A stretch of DNA of 38,426 bases from a virus. The position numbers were made by a program, and so were the translations under genes. Positions 1-8,206 of this stretch are shown one piece after another (within the stretch, counting starts at the first letter, position 1; each line of letters opens with the position of its first letter). A model generated the notes under the pieces. That model worked only from the letters and a program-made list of their open reading frames with translations. It had not been told where the DNA came from and ran no database searches. The stretch covers positions 1 to 38,426 of IMG/VR virus record IMGVR_UViG_3300022868_000053; one strand, 5' to 3'.

Positions 1-90
1 CAAGCGACAAGAGCAAGAACGCGAAGCGTTGCGAGGGCAGTTGACCCAATCGCAGAAGCTCGAATCCATCGGCACGCTCGCCGGTGGCGT
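1..90 (+). pseudogene. Host histidine kinase fragment interrupted by phage insertion
   Basis: Read from base 2, the flank gives an open frame ending in QSQKLESIGTLAGGV, the dimerisation/H-box signature of PAS-type or hybrid sensor histidine kinases, which normally continues A-H-[DE]-F-N-N. The frame is lost at base 91, where the phage end begins, so the kinase is cut immediately before its phosphoacceptor histidine. The fragment is partial at the window edge. The right flank does not continue the H-box, so the other half of this gene is not in the window. Confidence 0.75.
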
Positions 91-109
91 TGAAGAACGC
101 CAAAATAAA
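91..109 (+). repeat. Left phage terminus with transposase site L1
   Basis: The end starts TG, has six variable bases and then GCCAAAATAAA. It mirrors the right terminus in spacing and sequence. TG...CA ends are the rule for Mu-type elements, and the box is presumably bound by the transposase encoded at 29929-32154. Confidence 0.75.
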
Positions 110-120
110 ATCAATTTCTG

Positions 121-131
121 GACAGAATAAA
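121..131 (+). repeat. Second left-end transposase-site candidate L2
   Basis: GACAGAATAAA is identical to the core of the right-terminal site and lies 22 bases inside L1, in the same orientation. This is about two helical turns, a plausible spacing for cooperative transposase binding. Confidence 0.65.
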
Positions 132-153
132 ATAAATATTACCGCAGATGGGT

Positions 154-176
154 AAAAAAGACTGCTACGGGCTAGC
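154..176 (-). terminator. Weak terminator candidate after the late operon
   Basis: On the minus strand a short stem (GCTA, 5-base loop, TAGC) is followed by AGTC and six T. It lies about 50 bases past the stop of the last late gene. The stem is only 4 bp, so this is weak. Nothing else is recognised between base 132 and base 222. Confidence 0.3.
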
Positions 177-222
177 CGCTCAGGAAATCGCCGCTTTTAT
201 TGCGGAATCTATCGGGGTTCGA

Positions 223-1110
223 TCAGTCCTCAATCCCTGCTCGAATGACGTCCCAAACTCGAATAATTATGGCGTCAGTGACGCCCTCTCCTCGTAAGAT
301 CATCCATACATCTGTGAGCTTGCCCATGGCGCGCTCTTGCGCGGCGGTAAGCTGTCCGGCTGTAGATCGGCGGACGAGATCGGCCATTACAAAGGCGCTC
401 TCGCACGGCAAGTCATAGCCAAGGGTCACAAGATTAGCGCGCATCGACTTGACGTAGTTGCCTATTGAGGATGCCAGAACGCGCGCCTCGGCTTCATCGG
501 CTTCGGCTTCGGAGGTCGGACGCCCCTGGACAACTACCTGCCAGAGCTGGGTGCAGTACTTCTGGTGGTGCTCCTGAGTCATACATCCAAATCCCTTGTA
601 TCCCCAGTCAAGCCCCCATGAGTTCTCGATCCACAGCGGATCTTGAATAATATCAGTTTCTCGGCTATTGGAGACCATGAGGGTTGCGTGCTGCCCCACC
701 TCGACCGTGTTTTTATGGTCGATACACCCTGCGGCATTTGTGCTGTACCAGCCCTCCGTGAGCGTATAGGTCGCGATCAGCGGCGCGAGGGCAAGAGACT
801 TGAGATCGTAGACACGACGGATAGTTGTGTGACGAGGAAACCAGCCAGCAGAATATGCAGCAAAGAACGCCTCGGGGATACTCATACCACCATCTAAGTT
901 GCCGTGGCGTTTCATCCGGTCGGAGCGCCATGTCTCAACAGCAACATCATCGCTTATGCCTTGCCCTGTCATGCATTCGACCCACGAAGCCATCGCAAAA
1001 ACAGAACACGCACCAGTCTGCCCCTGATTGTCGCCTGGGTGGCACCACGGAATCCATGATACTTTCGGGCCTCGTTGTAGCGGGGTTATGCTAGTCGATA
1101 TTTCGGACAT
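223..1110 (-). CDS. Papain-like (C1A-type) cysteine peptidase
   Basis: A 295-residue protein with the papain triad in the usual order: oxyanion Gln29 and Cys35 in NQGQTGACSVFA, His141 in VGQHATLMV, and Asn163 in IENSWGLDWGYKGFG, matching the papain NSWG.WG..G motif. The catalytic fold covers about residues 15-190. The remaining 100 residues are not recognised. I start it at 1110 because AAGGAG lies 7 bases upstream; a longer frame to 1218 would overlap the lipoprotein gene further. There is no signal peptide. It overlaps the preceding lipoprotein gene by 20 bases and is the last gene of the late operon. The peptidase fold is clear. A role in host lysis, receptor processing or virion maturation is inference. 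Confidence 0.85.
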   Translation of the reverse strand: MSEISTSITPLQRGPKVSWIPWCHPGDNQGQTGACSVFAMASWVECMTGQGISDDVAVETWRSDRMKRHGNLDGGMSIPEAFFAAYSAGWFPRHTTIRRVYDLKSLALAPLIATYTLTEGWYSTNAAGCIDHKNTVEVGQHATLMVSNSRETDIIQDPLWIENSWGLDWGYKGFGCMTQEHHQKYCTQLWQVVVQGRPTSEAEADEAEARVLASSIGNYVKSMRANLVTLGYDLPCESAFVMADLVRRSTAGQLTAAQERAMGKLTDVWMILRGEGVTDAIIIRVWDVIRAGIED

Positions 1111-1336
1111 CAAGGATCTCCTTAGTTGCGGGGTCGATTGGCTGCGTGATTGGGTAGCGTGCCTGTAGATAGGGATCGACCACGAATGGGCGGGGGTTAG
1201 TGCGGCCGGTTGTGTCACATCCGGTCAGAATGCTACAGCCCGCTATGGCCATGGCGATCACGACGCCTCCCATAAAGGCGGATAGCAAAGGGTGTTCTTG
1301 TTTTGGCAGGCGGCGGTTGTTTGTGTACGTAGTCAT
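1091..1336 (-). CDS. Small lipoprotein, possible spanin-like
   Basis: An 81-residue protein with a basic N-terminus, a hydrophobic stretch at about residues 20-33 and a lipobox-like AIAGC, so it is probably cleaved and lipidated at Cys34. A second Cys follows at residue 40. The mature part is short and proline-rich, as in outer-membrane spanins (Rz1-like), but there is no homology I can state. GGAGGG lies 8 bases before the ATG. It is translationally overlapped with the papain-like peptidase, and this pairing at the end of the late operon suggests a release function. No inner-membrane partner was identified next to it. Confidence 0.65.
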   Translation of the reverse strand: MTTYTNNRRLPKQEHPLLSAFMGGVVIAMAIAGCSILTGCDTTGRTNPRPFVVDPYLQARYPITQPIDPATKEILDVRNID

Positions 1337-1337
1337 C

Positions 1338-1706
1338 TCAATATCCCTCCAGTGTGTCGTATTCGCGGCGACCGCGCAGCTGGATGTTTCTTTGTCTGTG
1401 TTGCCTGGCCAGCGTGGCCGGCCGTCGATCTGGGTTGTAGCCTCTGTCTATTGCGACCTGTCGCAGTAGCGGATGTTTTGCGAGCTTGCGGAAGGCTGCA
1501 AGCTCGACTTGGCGAACCCGCTCGAGCGTCATGTCAAGATGGGCTGCTGTCTCGGACAGTGTGTGCCGTGGGCTGTTATTGTGTGAGATCATCGACTCTG
1601 GCCATGCACAGCGAATCGCGCTGCACTCTGAGTTGTGTGTCGGAGCATCTTCCCACGGCGCAGAAACTAAGGATAAGTTAGGTGTTGCTGACGGGCAGTT
1701 ACTCAT
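1338..1706 (-). CDS. Small protein with sigma-70 region 4.2 helix-turn-helix
   Basis: A 122-residue protein. Its centre, about residues 48-78, reads TLSETAAHLDMTLERVRQVE followed by LAAFRKL. This closely matches the sigma-70 region 4.2 pattern TLEEIG..L.VTRERIRQIE..A.RKL that contacts the -35 element. No region 2 is visible, so it cannot be a complete sigma factor. The start at 1706 has GGAGG 6 bases upstream and overlaps the previous stop by 8 bases. The C-terminus is arginine-rich (RRPATLARQHRQR). Likely roles are a stand-alone promoter-recognition factor or an appropriator or anti-sigma-like regulator. Its place at the far end of the late operon is odd for an activator of that operon. Confidence 0.7.
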   Translation of the reverse strand: MSNCPSATPNLSLVSAPWEDAPTHNSECSAIRCAWPESMISHNNSPRHTLSETAAHLDMTLERVRQVELAAFRKLAKHPLLRQVAIDRGYNPDRRPATLARQHRQRNIQLRGRREYDTLEGY

Positions 1707-2352
1707 TGGCCACCTCCACGTGCGAGCCGCGCCAGCATAACGGGTTCTCAAGGCTTTGCAGTTTGATCAGACATGTGCCAGCGGCGAGCCCATCAACGGA
1801 CCATTGCGCGGTGTTGGTGATGCCGCCCGCGTTGCTGTCGGTGGACGCCAGAACGGCTTGTGCCTGCCAGCCCTCGCCAGTCACAGGGATTGCCAGCGTG
1901 GCCAGGCTTACAAACTCGCCAGCCCCAGCCGATACCCACGACAGATCCGCCGTGACGCCGTTGGTGACGGTGGCCGGGGTTGAGACCATCCTGATACCGC
2001 ATAGGTGGATGGGCTTGGTTACGGTCACGCTACGCCCGCCAAACTCATGCATCTTACGGATGCGGATAATGCCGTTGTCTGTAAGGTACTCAGCTCGATC
2101 GGGGATGCTCCATGCGTAGGTGTTAGTACCCTGCACGCTGGGGACACCACACGCAATCTCACGCCATGATGTGCCACCAGTCATGCTCACATCAATCCGC
2201 ACGCGCTCTGGGGTGACGTGCATCCATGGCATGATGTGGCTTGCGCTCATATCGTGCTCTGGCCAGTCCCATACGATGTCGTACGATTCAGAAAAGCTGA
2301 AATGGGGAAAGCTGAAAGCTGAAACAAGGATGATCAGGAGAATCTTGGTCAT
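1699..2352 (-). CDS. Exported protein of unknown function in the fibre module
   Basis: A 217-residue protein with an N-terminal Sec-type signal peptide (MTKILLIILVSAFSFPHFSF) and a likely cleavage near residues 20-24. The rest is rich in Thr, Ser and aromatic residues, like beta-sandwich proteins (W.VDGLAAGTCLIKLQSLEN near the end), but no family is recognised. The start at 2352 is chosen because its ATG overlaps the stop of the fibre gene (ATGA) and gives a signal peptide; the open frame continues to 2670 with implausible Arg/His-rich sequence. The second half of the signal peptide, SAFSFPHFSFS, is encoded by a dispersed repeat (2292-2325) found elsewhere between phage genes. Confidence 0.7.
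   Translation of the reverse strand: MTKILLIILVSAFSFPHFSFSESYDIVWDWPEHDMSASHIMPWMHVTPERVRIDVSMTGGTSWREIACGVPSVQGTNTYAWSIPDRAEYLTDNGIIRIRKMHEFGGRSVTVTKPIHLCGIRMVSTPATVTNGVTADLSWVSAGAGEFVSLATLAIPVTGEGWQAQAVLASTDSNAGGITNTAQWSVDGLAAGTCLIKLQSLENPLCWRGSHVEVANE
2292..2325. repeat. Dispersed repeat family A, copy 1
   Basis: GAAAAGCTGAAATGGGGAAA followed by GCTGAAAGCTGAAAC. It encodes part of the signal peptide of the gene ending at 1699. Confidence 0.7.
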
Positions 2353-5300
2353 AGCGAGACTCCATTGGTTGACCACGATTGCAGCAGGCCGTTGCTGTAG
2401 ATCTGGGTGTTTGTGACGCCGCCTTGGTCCAGCCAGGAGTTTGTTACCGACATTGCGGTCCACGTCGTTGCGACGCGGGACCCTTGCTCGTAGAGGGGGG
2501 CGGCGATGTCGACGCGGGCCGCGCCTTGCGCCTGGACTGCTCGCAGAAACCAGGGTGACTCTGCCGGGTTTGCAATGGTGATGGTGTATACGCCATTGGT
2601 GGCCACGGGATAGCTGTTTGAGGTTGCGGCCACTGGAGCCCAGTTGGGCAGTAGTAGCGATTGTGTCCATTGGATGCCAGGCTCTGAGGTTACGCCATTT
2701 GTCGATACACCCACGGTGGCGTTGGTGCCGTCGCTTGCAAATGTGTCGATGTGCAAGCCCTGGTAACCATCCTGGGCCGTGATTACGGGAGTCCCGTCGA
2801 CCGCGATCGTGAGGCCGTTGGAGCCGGTCCAGATATCGGCATAGCTCACAACACCCACGCCCTGAGTCTCGATCAGCGTCCAGCCACCGCCCAGGCGGAT
2901 AGGGTTACCGTCCGCCTCAATGGCAGATGTTGCCGCGTATGTGCTCCATGCCGCTGGTGTCACAGATGCGATCGCTGCATCGTGAGTGCGCTTGTTGACG
3001 GGATCGCGATCATTGGTGGGATCATCGACCCGCAAAATCTGGCCGCGTAGATCATTGGTTACGCCGTAGCGGGTTGGGTCGCTCCAGGAGTAGGCCACGA
3101 TATTGCTGATCGTGAGGGAGACATCCCCGCTCGCTGGCAGTGTGTTTGTGGCCACGATGCGCACATAACTCGCGGTGGCGGTCTCGGCAAATGTTGCCCA
3201 GTTGGTGCCGTCGGCGCTGATCTGGCTCACGGTGGACATGGTGCCGGATGCATTATAGCTGATCGACTCCACGCCGTTGGTAAGCAAGGGCGAGGTCGCG
3301 ATGACCTGCTCGGAGGTGTAGGATCCGCCCGCGTCCGTCCAGGCTGCATAGATGCCGGTAGGGTGGATGCTGAGCGGATCTACCTCGGTAGGTGTGATTA
3401 TATCGTTGATGCTGGCTGCGCGATAGCCGTCGGCAAGCGTGATCTCTTTGCCGGTGAGCATCTTAATGCCATTAATGCCCCTTTCGAATACTAAATTACC
3501 GCCTGTCACAAAGCGCTCTATGTAGTTGCCACCTGAGCTTGCGCGTTGTGTCCCCATATCTGGAGACCCCACCCATGAGTATGCCGGGTGCGTCGCATCG
3601 CCATCGTATGCCTGGACGTTGCTGACCAGGTTGCTGTTAAGGATGTTGACCGATCCATAAGGGATAATTAAGCCGTCCTGGCTGAACAATCCAACGACTT
3701 GCTGATCAAGCACAAGGGCCATGACAGCGTTGGTGCCAATCATGGCGCGGTAAAAAGCGGCGGACTGTGGCGGAACATTGGCAATCTCGTTGCTGCCAGC
3801 GGCATAGACGATGTTGGTGGCGAGGATGGATAGCCATGCAATCTCGCTGCCATCGTAATATGGGCTAGTGCCCGCGACGGTCGGAATCGAAATCGACTTA
3901 CCCTGAATGTTTTCCACTTTGGAATGCTGAAGATCCGCGCCAGTCACGTCGCCACTGATTGCAACACCACCAGCTTCGACAGCCGTCACGCGGTCGGCGA
4001 TAGCGCTTTGGGCGGACAGATCGCCCTTGAGTTCCAAAGCGGCATCAAGTTCGAATTGGGTGGCCATATCTACATAGCGATGCTCTGTGACGCTATCGTA
4101 CCAAATCAAGCCATAGCCAGTGGCACGGGCAGAGTTGTTGATGACGCCCTCCGCGATCTTGTCGACGCGGAAGCCGGCCGCGAATGAACCGGAAATATCC
4201 GCAGTGGCCTCAAGATCCCCCACGTACTGCACGTTGACGGCTTCGCGGGCTGTCGCACCACTTGGCGTATCCACGTCAAGGTGCAGCCCGGCAAAATCAC
4301 GGGTATAGCCCACACGCTCCGGGTACTGCCACGACGACAGGTCAATCTGGTCGACCTGCACACTGGACGCGCCACCGTTCCACAGTTTAACCGCAAAGAT
4401 GTTGGTCGCCGGGATGTTGCCGCGTGTAGCGTCATAGCCATACCAGGGGCCAGCATCGGTCTCGGCAAACAGTGCTAGATAATCATTGGCCGGAGTTAGC
4501 TCGATTTTGGAGACGTGCGAGGTGTCGGCCATAATCAGGTAGCCTTCGGGATTGAGCTGTAGCGATCCACCCACGATATCGGCGTCATAGGCCGTCCATC
4601 CGGCATCGTGCTGCCAGACTCCAGTGGCGATCTCCAGCCAGTTGGTACCGTCGAACGTTTCGGAGATGCTGGCGACGTGGTCATTACCGTCAACCAGGCC
4701 GCGAACGGTTGAGATCTCATAGTCCACATAAGATTTGCTCACGGCACTGAACTCGATCGCCGCAATATCGGCCTCGATGTCTGTGAGGTCCACGCTGCCC
4801 GGCTTCATGGTGCCGTCATCGTCCATGATCCATGTCTCGCCGGTTGCCGGAGTGGTCTCGGCAATCGGCGTACCTTGTACGGCAACGACAACCGCGTTGC
4901 TCGATGCGCCCTCGATGTCGCCGCCCATGTTCGCCCCGGCGGCTGCTGCTGCGATTGCATCGTCCTGGGCGGCGTTGATTGCATCGGCGTTTGAGATGTG
5001 CGCTGTTAGGTTGCTCTCGATTCCAGCAACGCCATCACCAACCAAGGCTGTGTTGGATGCGATTGCCTGGGCGTTGGATGCGATCAATGCATTGAGTGCG
5101 GCGTCTGCCTGCTGGTATTCGAAGTCGGTTGCCCAGGGGGCAGCGCCGGGGTTTTCGATATGGGCGGTCGCGAAGTCGATGGAGTTGTAGACGGTGGGGT
5201 TGCCGACGACGTCGCCATCTCGCACGGCCGGGAGGGTGATTGTACCGACTCCGCCATAGACGGTGTTGTCGACCGCTCCCACGAGGATCTCAAAGCTGTA

Positions 5301-5633
5301 CTCTGTGGCGGCGGTGAAGTTGCTAGGCGTCATCCAGATGTCGATGCGGCCGGTGTCGACGTGCTGGGTTCCGGCGATGTAGTAGCTGTTGGTCATGCCC
5401 GCGTCCCAGTAAAGCATGCCGATCTCGATGGCGTTCTCCAAGGAGACGGCCCGGCGGCCGCGAAGGAGGCGGGGCTGGAGGTGGATGGCTTCTCGCCGAT
5501 CGAGGTCATAGTGCTGAGCAACCTTCGATGTGATGTCGATGTCCCAGAGCCGGTTGTTTTCAATCTCGGCGGCCATTGCAAATGATGCGGTTGCCAGAGC
5601 AGCGGCGATGATGTTCGAGATGTGTTTTATCAT
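2349..5633 (-). CDS. Large fibre-like protein with signal peptide
   Basis: A 1094-residue protein, the largest in the phage. It begins with a signal peptide (MIKHISNIIAAALATASFAM, then AAE). About residues 190-300 are Ala/Asn/Asp-rich and likely coiled or helical. Two later segments look related: GYTRDFAGLHLDVDTPS...AREAVNVQYV and RYGVTNDLRGQILRVDDPTN...DPVNKR, a DP.N..AVN.QYV-type tail-fibre repeat. The C-terminus is beta-rich and ends TNGVSL. Size, repeats and a location downstream of the tail-tip genes suggest a receptor-binding fibre. The signal peptide is unusual for a cytoplasmically assembled fibre. The start overlaps the previous stop by 4 bases. Confidence 0.7.
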   Translation of the reverse strand: MIKHISNIIAAALATASFAMAAEIENNRLWDIDITSKVAQHYDLDRREAIHLQPRLLRGRRAVSLENAIEIGMLYWDAGMTNSYYIAGTQHVDTGRIDIWMTPSNFTAATEYSFEILVGAVDNTVYGGVGTITLPAVRDGDVVGNPTVYNSIDFATAHIENPGAAPWATDFEYQQADAALNALIASNAQAIASNTALVGDGVAGIESNLTAHISNADAINAAQDDAIAAAAAGANMGGDIEGASSNAVVVAVQGTPIAETTPATGETWIMDDDGTMKPGSVDLTDIEADIAAIEFSAVSKSYVDYEISTVRGLVDGNDHVASISETFDGTNWLEIATGVWQHDAGWTAYDADIVGGSLQLNPEGYLIMADTSHVSKIELTPANDYLALFAETDAGPWYGYDATRGNIPATNIFAVKLWNGGASSVQVDQIDLSSWQYPERVGYTRDFAGLHLDVDTPSGATAREAVNVQYVGDLEATADISGSFAAGFRVDKIAEGVINNSARATGYGLIWYDSVTEHRYVDMATQFELDAALELKGDLSAQSAIADRVTAVEAGGVAISGDVTGADLQHSKVENIQGKSISIPTVAGTSPYYDGSEIAWLSILATNIVYAAGSNEIANVPPQSAAFYRAMIGTNAVMALVLDQQVVGLFSQDGLIIPYGSVNILNSNLVSNVQAYDGDATHPAYSWVGSPDMGTQRASSGGNYIERFVTGGNLVFERGINGIKMLTGKEITLADGYRAASINDIITPTEVDPLSIHPTGIYAAWTDAGGSYTSEQVIATSPLLTNGVESISYNASGTMSTVSQISADGTNWATFAETATASYVRIVATNTLPASGDVSLTISNIVAYSWSDPTRYGVTNDLRGQILRVDDPTNDRDPVNKRTHDAAIASVTPAAWSTYAATSAIEADGNPIRLGGGWTLIETQGVGVVSYADIWTGSNGLTIAVDGTPVITAQDGYQGLHIDTFASDGTNATVGVSTNGVTSEPGIQWTQSLLLPNWAPVAATSNSYPVATNGVYTITIANPAESPWFLRAVQAQGAARVDIAAPLYEQGSRVATTWTAMSVTNSWLDQGGVTNTQIYSNGLLQSWSTNGVSL

Positions 5634-6079
5634 CGGTTGACATCCATTTTAATGGTGATCAAAAATTGCGTTGAATCGCTGTCCAGAGAACTGGTGGCAT
5701 CCCGGAGGCTAAACTCGGCGATACATGCAAGCTCGGTCTCTGTCCCGATTGCGGTCTCCATGGCGGCATCTCCCAGATCCAAGAGCGCATCAGCCTTGGA
5801 TGCTTCCGCCGATCCGGCGAATGTCCATGTGTCCTGCTCTGCCAGAACGACACCGGGCGTATCTCCAAGGGCTTCAAGAGCACGGACTCCAAGAATAACA
5901 CTTTTTCCAGATGCAGGTTCCTCGACGGTGTAGGCGTCATCGCCACTTGCGGCCGGACGACATAAGCGCAAAGTGATTGGCACGCTGTCTCGCAGCACTA
6001 GCGGCAGATTGGTGATGAGCTGCGAGGCATTGTTCGCGCTCAGCAGCGTGTGATTCTGCAGATCCCAGTAGATGTCCAT
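5630..6079 (-). CDS. Tail-module protein of unknown function
   Basis: A 149-residue soluble protein beginning MDIYWDLQNHTLLSANNASQ. The start at 6079 has AGGAG 5 bases upstream; the frame runs on to 6214 but would overlap the previous gene. Features such as SVPITLRLCRPA and the final ITIKMDVNR suggest an all-beta domain, like small baseplate or fibre-adaptor proteins. No family is recognised. The stop overlaps the start of the large fibre gene (ATGA), so the two are probably translated together; it may be a fibre connector or chaperone. Confidence 0.65.
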   Translation of the reverse strand: MDIYWDLQNHTLLSANNASQLITNLPLVLRDSVPITLRLCRPAASGDDAYTVEEPASGKSVILGVRALEALGDTPGVVLAEQDTWTFAGSAEASKADALLDLGDAAMETAIGTETELACIAEFSLRDATSSLDSDSTQFLITIKMDVNR

Positions 6080-6087
6080 GATTACTC

Positions 6088-7773
6088 CTATTTGTATTCG
6101 AAATCCCACACCGCATAGACATTGTAGGACGTGATCTCGAAGCCACGAATGTAAAGGGGGTGAGATGCTGTTGGGGTTGCTGTTGGCCACGAAGGGAAAT
6201 TCTCCGATCCCCAAGACTGTGAGTAGGTTTCATTTGTTGTGCTGCCTACAAGCTTGTAAGTGCCATACTCAAGACCGATGCCGTAATCATCGAACTCCAT
6301 CGCGGCGGGATCGCTATTATACAGGCTTGGCGTCCTGAGCCATGCATTCAGATATACCTGAATCTCTCTCGGTGTGTCGTTGGTCGTCACAGTGACGTCG
6401 AGCCTGTTCGCGTATGTTTCTGCCCGAGCACCCCTTGTCGTGAACTCGCTGAGTTGGGCGGTCATTGCGGGGCCGTACTTCGCGATCCCGATCGCAGTAG
6501 ATGGGTAGTTATTTTCTGCGATCGTCTTAACAGCATCCCAGGATGTGTTTGTCGAAAGGTATTGGGCACGTCCAGCTTGCCCTTGATTGTCGTAATCCCA
6601 TGGAGACGGAACTGTGTCATACCAGCGGGAATGCCCTCCGCCGTGATCTGTTATTGTCATGGAAGACAGAACTGCGGCCCTCTCGTCTAAGTCTCTTGCA
6701 AAAAGCCGATACGGACGAGTGCCGTAAAGAACGACGTTTGTGTAGTGCACTGTAAAATAGCCGCCTGTTGCTGCAAGCGCTGCCGGTGCAGATACCACCA
6801 TGTTCGTGATGGAGTACCAGACGTTCGTGCACTGCTGCGTCATGGACGACATGGTGACGATTTCAGAGGATGTATCTGTCGATTGATCGCTCTGAACCAG
6901 GACATCTCCATAGATCGTGACGGTTGCCGAGCTAAACGACTGGGTGCCGAAAGGCGTGTAGGTCACAAAAGGCTTGTCGGGAGCGTAATATCTGGTGTCA
7001 AAATCTCCGATGCCGTTAAAAACCCATTGCGCGTTCGTATCTGCAACGGTTTCTGAAAGCGCGAACCCTGTTGGCAAACCGGGTTGTCGTGTGAAACAGT
7101 AATATCCATTGAAATCCCCAACATCATTTGTTGAGACTGGGTCGTGATACCCAATGTCGAGATCTGCAAATCTCTGAGCCCATGACATCGTCAGATCAGT
7201 GTTGTAATTTGCATTAATAACACCATCAGTATTCGTCGTAATCTCATCGAAGAACCACGCATCATAATTTCCGTTCGTGAAGTACGGGAAAAAATTCGGG
7301 GTAAAGTAACTCTCCAATGCCGAGAGCTTGCTGTCTAAGCTGGCCATAAAGTACCGCGTCACATAAGGGAAGCCAGTTGAGGTGAAGGTGCAACTCTCGT
7401 TGGTGTATTCGTATTCGAAGGCCCCGAGCTGATTGGTTGTCGTGACCGACTTGCTCAGGAGTACAATGTTTGTGTAGACGTTGGTTGCGATTGGATTCCA
7501 TACACCGGCAGCCCACACAAGGTTTGTCACAACTTGAGACTCCACCCCTGCGCTCACCGTCCAGGTCTCGACAATGCTGGGAGACGAGATCCCGACCGCC
7601 TCGCAGCGCTCGACGATGCCGCTATAAATTTGGCTGATCGGGTTGTACATCTCACGCGCTGCATACCAGTTTGGTGTGTTGGTGTTTGACTCCAGCGGAA
7701 AGCCAACGAAGGCCGCCGATGCGGACATCGAGCACAGAAGGCAAAGAAGCAGATTAGTTAATCGGAGTATCAA
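6088..7773 (-). CDS. Large exported-looking tail-region protein
   Basis: A 562-residue protein. The chosen start is TTG at 7773, with AAGGAG 9 bases upstream, giving a clean signal peptide (LILRLTNLLLCLLCSMSASA) followed by AFVGFPLESN. The longer frame to 7926 lacks a ribosome site and is buried in the previous gene. The mature part is rich in Asn, Thr, Tyr and Trp with many TNT.. and VTNLVW-like stretches, typical of extended beta structures. No family is recognised. It lies between the hub genes and the fibre gene, so a tail-spike, fibre or surface-displayed role is likely. Codon use looks more AT-rich than in the head genes, which may mean separate acquisition. Confidence 0.65.
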   Translation of the reverse strand: MILRLTNLLLCLLCSMSASAAFVGFPLESNTNTPNWYAAREMYNPISQIYSGIVERCEAVGISSPSIVETWTVSAGVESQVVTNLVWAAGVWNPIATNVYTNIVLLSKSVTTTNQLGAFEYEYTNESCTFTSTGFPYVTRYFMASLDSKLSALESYFTPNFFPYFTNGNYDAWFFDEITTNTDGVINANYNTDLTMSWAQRFADLDIGYHDPVSTNDVGDFNGYYCFTRQPGLPTGFALSETVADTNAQWVFNGIGDFDTRYYAPDKPFVTYTPFGTQSFSSATVTIYGDVLVQSDQSTDTSSEIVTMSSMTQQCTNVWYSITNMVVSAPAALAATGGYFTVHYTNVVLYGTRPYRLFARDLDERAAVLSSMTITDHGGGHSRWYDTVPSPWDYDNQGQAGRAQYLSTNTSWDAVKTIAENNYPSTAIGIAKYGPAMTAQLSEFTTRGARAETYANRLDVTVTTNDTPREIQVYLNAWLRTPSLYNSDPAAMEFDDYGIGLEYGTYKLVGSTTNETYSQSWGSENFPSWPTATPTASHPLYIRGFEITSYNVYAVWDFEYK

Positions 7774-8206
7774 GATTGAGATCTCCTTCCTGACAGGTGT
7801 GATCCTCTGCGTATGTGCCTGACGTCGTTGAGGTAAGCAGCACGACCGGAATGCGTAGCGCCGTGCTGTTTGTGATTGGCTCAGTGGACGAGTGAAATAC
7901 AGAGAGTTCCTGCCCGCTGGGTGCATTGCGAGCGATCTTGAGGTAGACCCACTCTGTTAGCCCGGTGAGCGCAACATCTTTTCCCGAGGAGAGCGGATAC
8001 TTGGCAAGGCCGTGCATGCGGATCGCTCCGGGCTGGATGGTGCAGGTTGCGCCATCGAGTGACCAGGCAAAGGACATCTTGCGGTTGCTGCCACCGCCAC
8101 CCGATCCGCCGAACTCCTCGACGTTAGAGGAGAGCCGCTGCGCGGCTGCGGTCCTTCGCTTCTGCACGTGGCCCTGCTGCCTCAACGCTCTGAACTGGCT
8201 CTGCAT
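7754..8206 (-). CDS. Tail-tip protein of unknown function
   Basis: A 150-residue protein starting MQSQFRALRQQGHVQKRRTA, with a glycine-rich linker (GGSGGGGS) near residue 35 and then a beta-rich domain (TEWVYLKIARNAPSGQELSVF). The helix-linker-beta layout resembles small tail-tip adaptors. The ATG overlaps the stop of the upstream hub-like gene (TGATG), and the 3' end overlaps the TTG-started gene at 7773 by 20 bases. No family is recognised. Confidence 0.65.
   Translation of the reverse strand: MQSQFRALRQQGHVQKRRTAAAQRLSSNVEEFGGSGGGGSNRKMSFAWSLDGATCTIQPGAIRMHGLAKYPLSSGKDVALTGLTEWVYLKIARNAPSGQELSVFHSSTEPITNSTALRIPVVLLTSTTSGTYAEDHTCQEGDLNLDTPIN

Noticed and set aside
1111-1218. Extension of the papain-like peptidase to 1218
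   Set aside because: A strong ribosome site precedes 1110, and the extension lies wholly within the lipoprotein gene.
2353-2670. N-terminal extension of the exported protein gene (to 2670)
   Set aside because: The added sequence is His/Arg-rich and lies fully inside the fibre gene. The ATG at 2352 overlaps the fibre stop and gives a signal peptide.
4735-5190. Plus-strand frame of 151 residues inside the fibre gene
   Set aside because: Low-complexity Ala/Ser sequence with no start signals, opposite a strong coding frame.
6080-6214. Extension of the 149-residue tail gene to 6214
   Set aside because: It would overlap the previous gene by 127 bases. AGGAG precedes the start at 6079.
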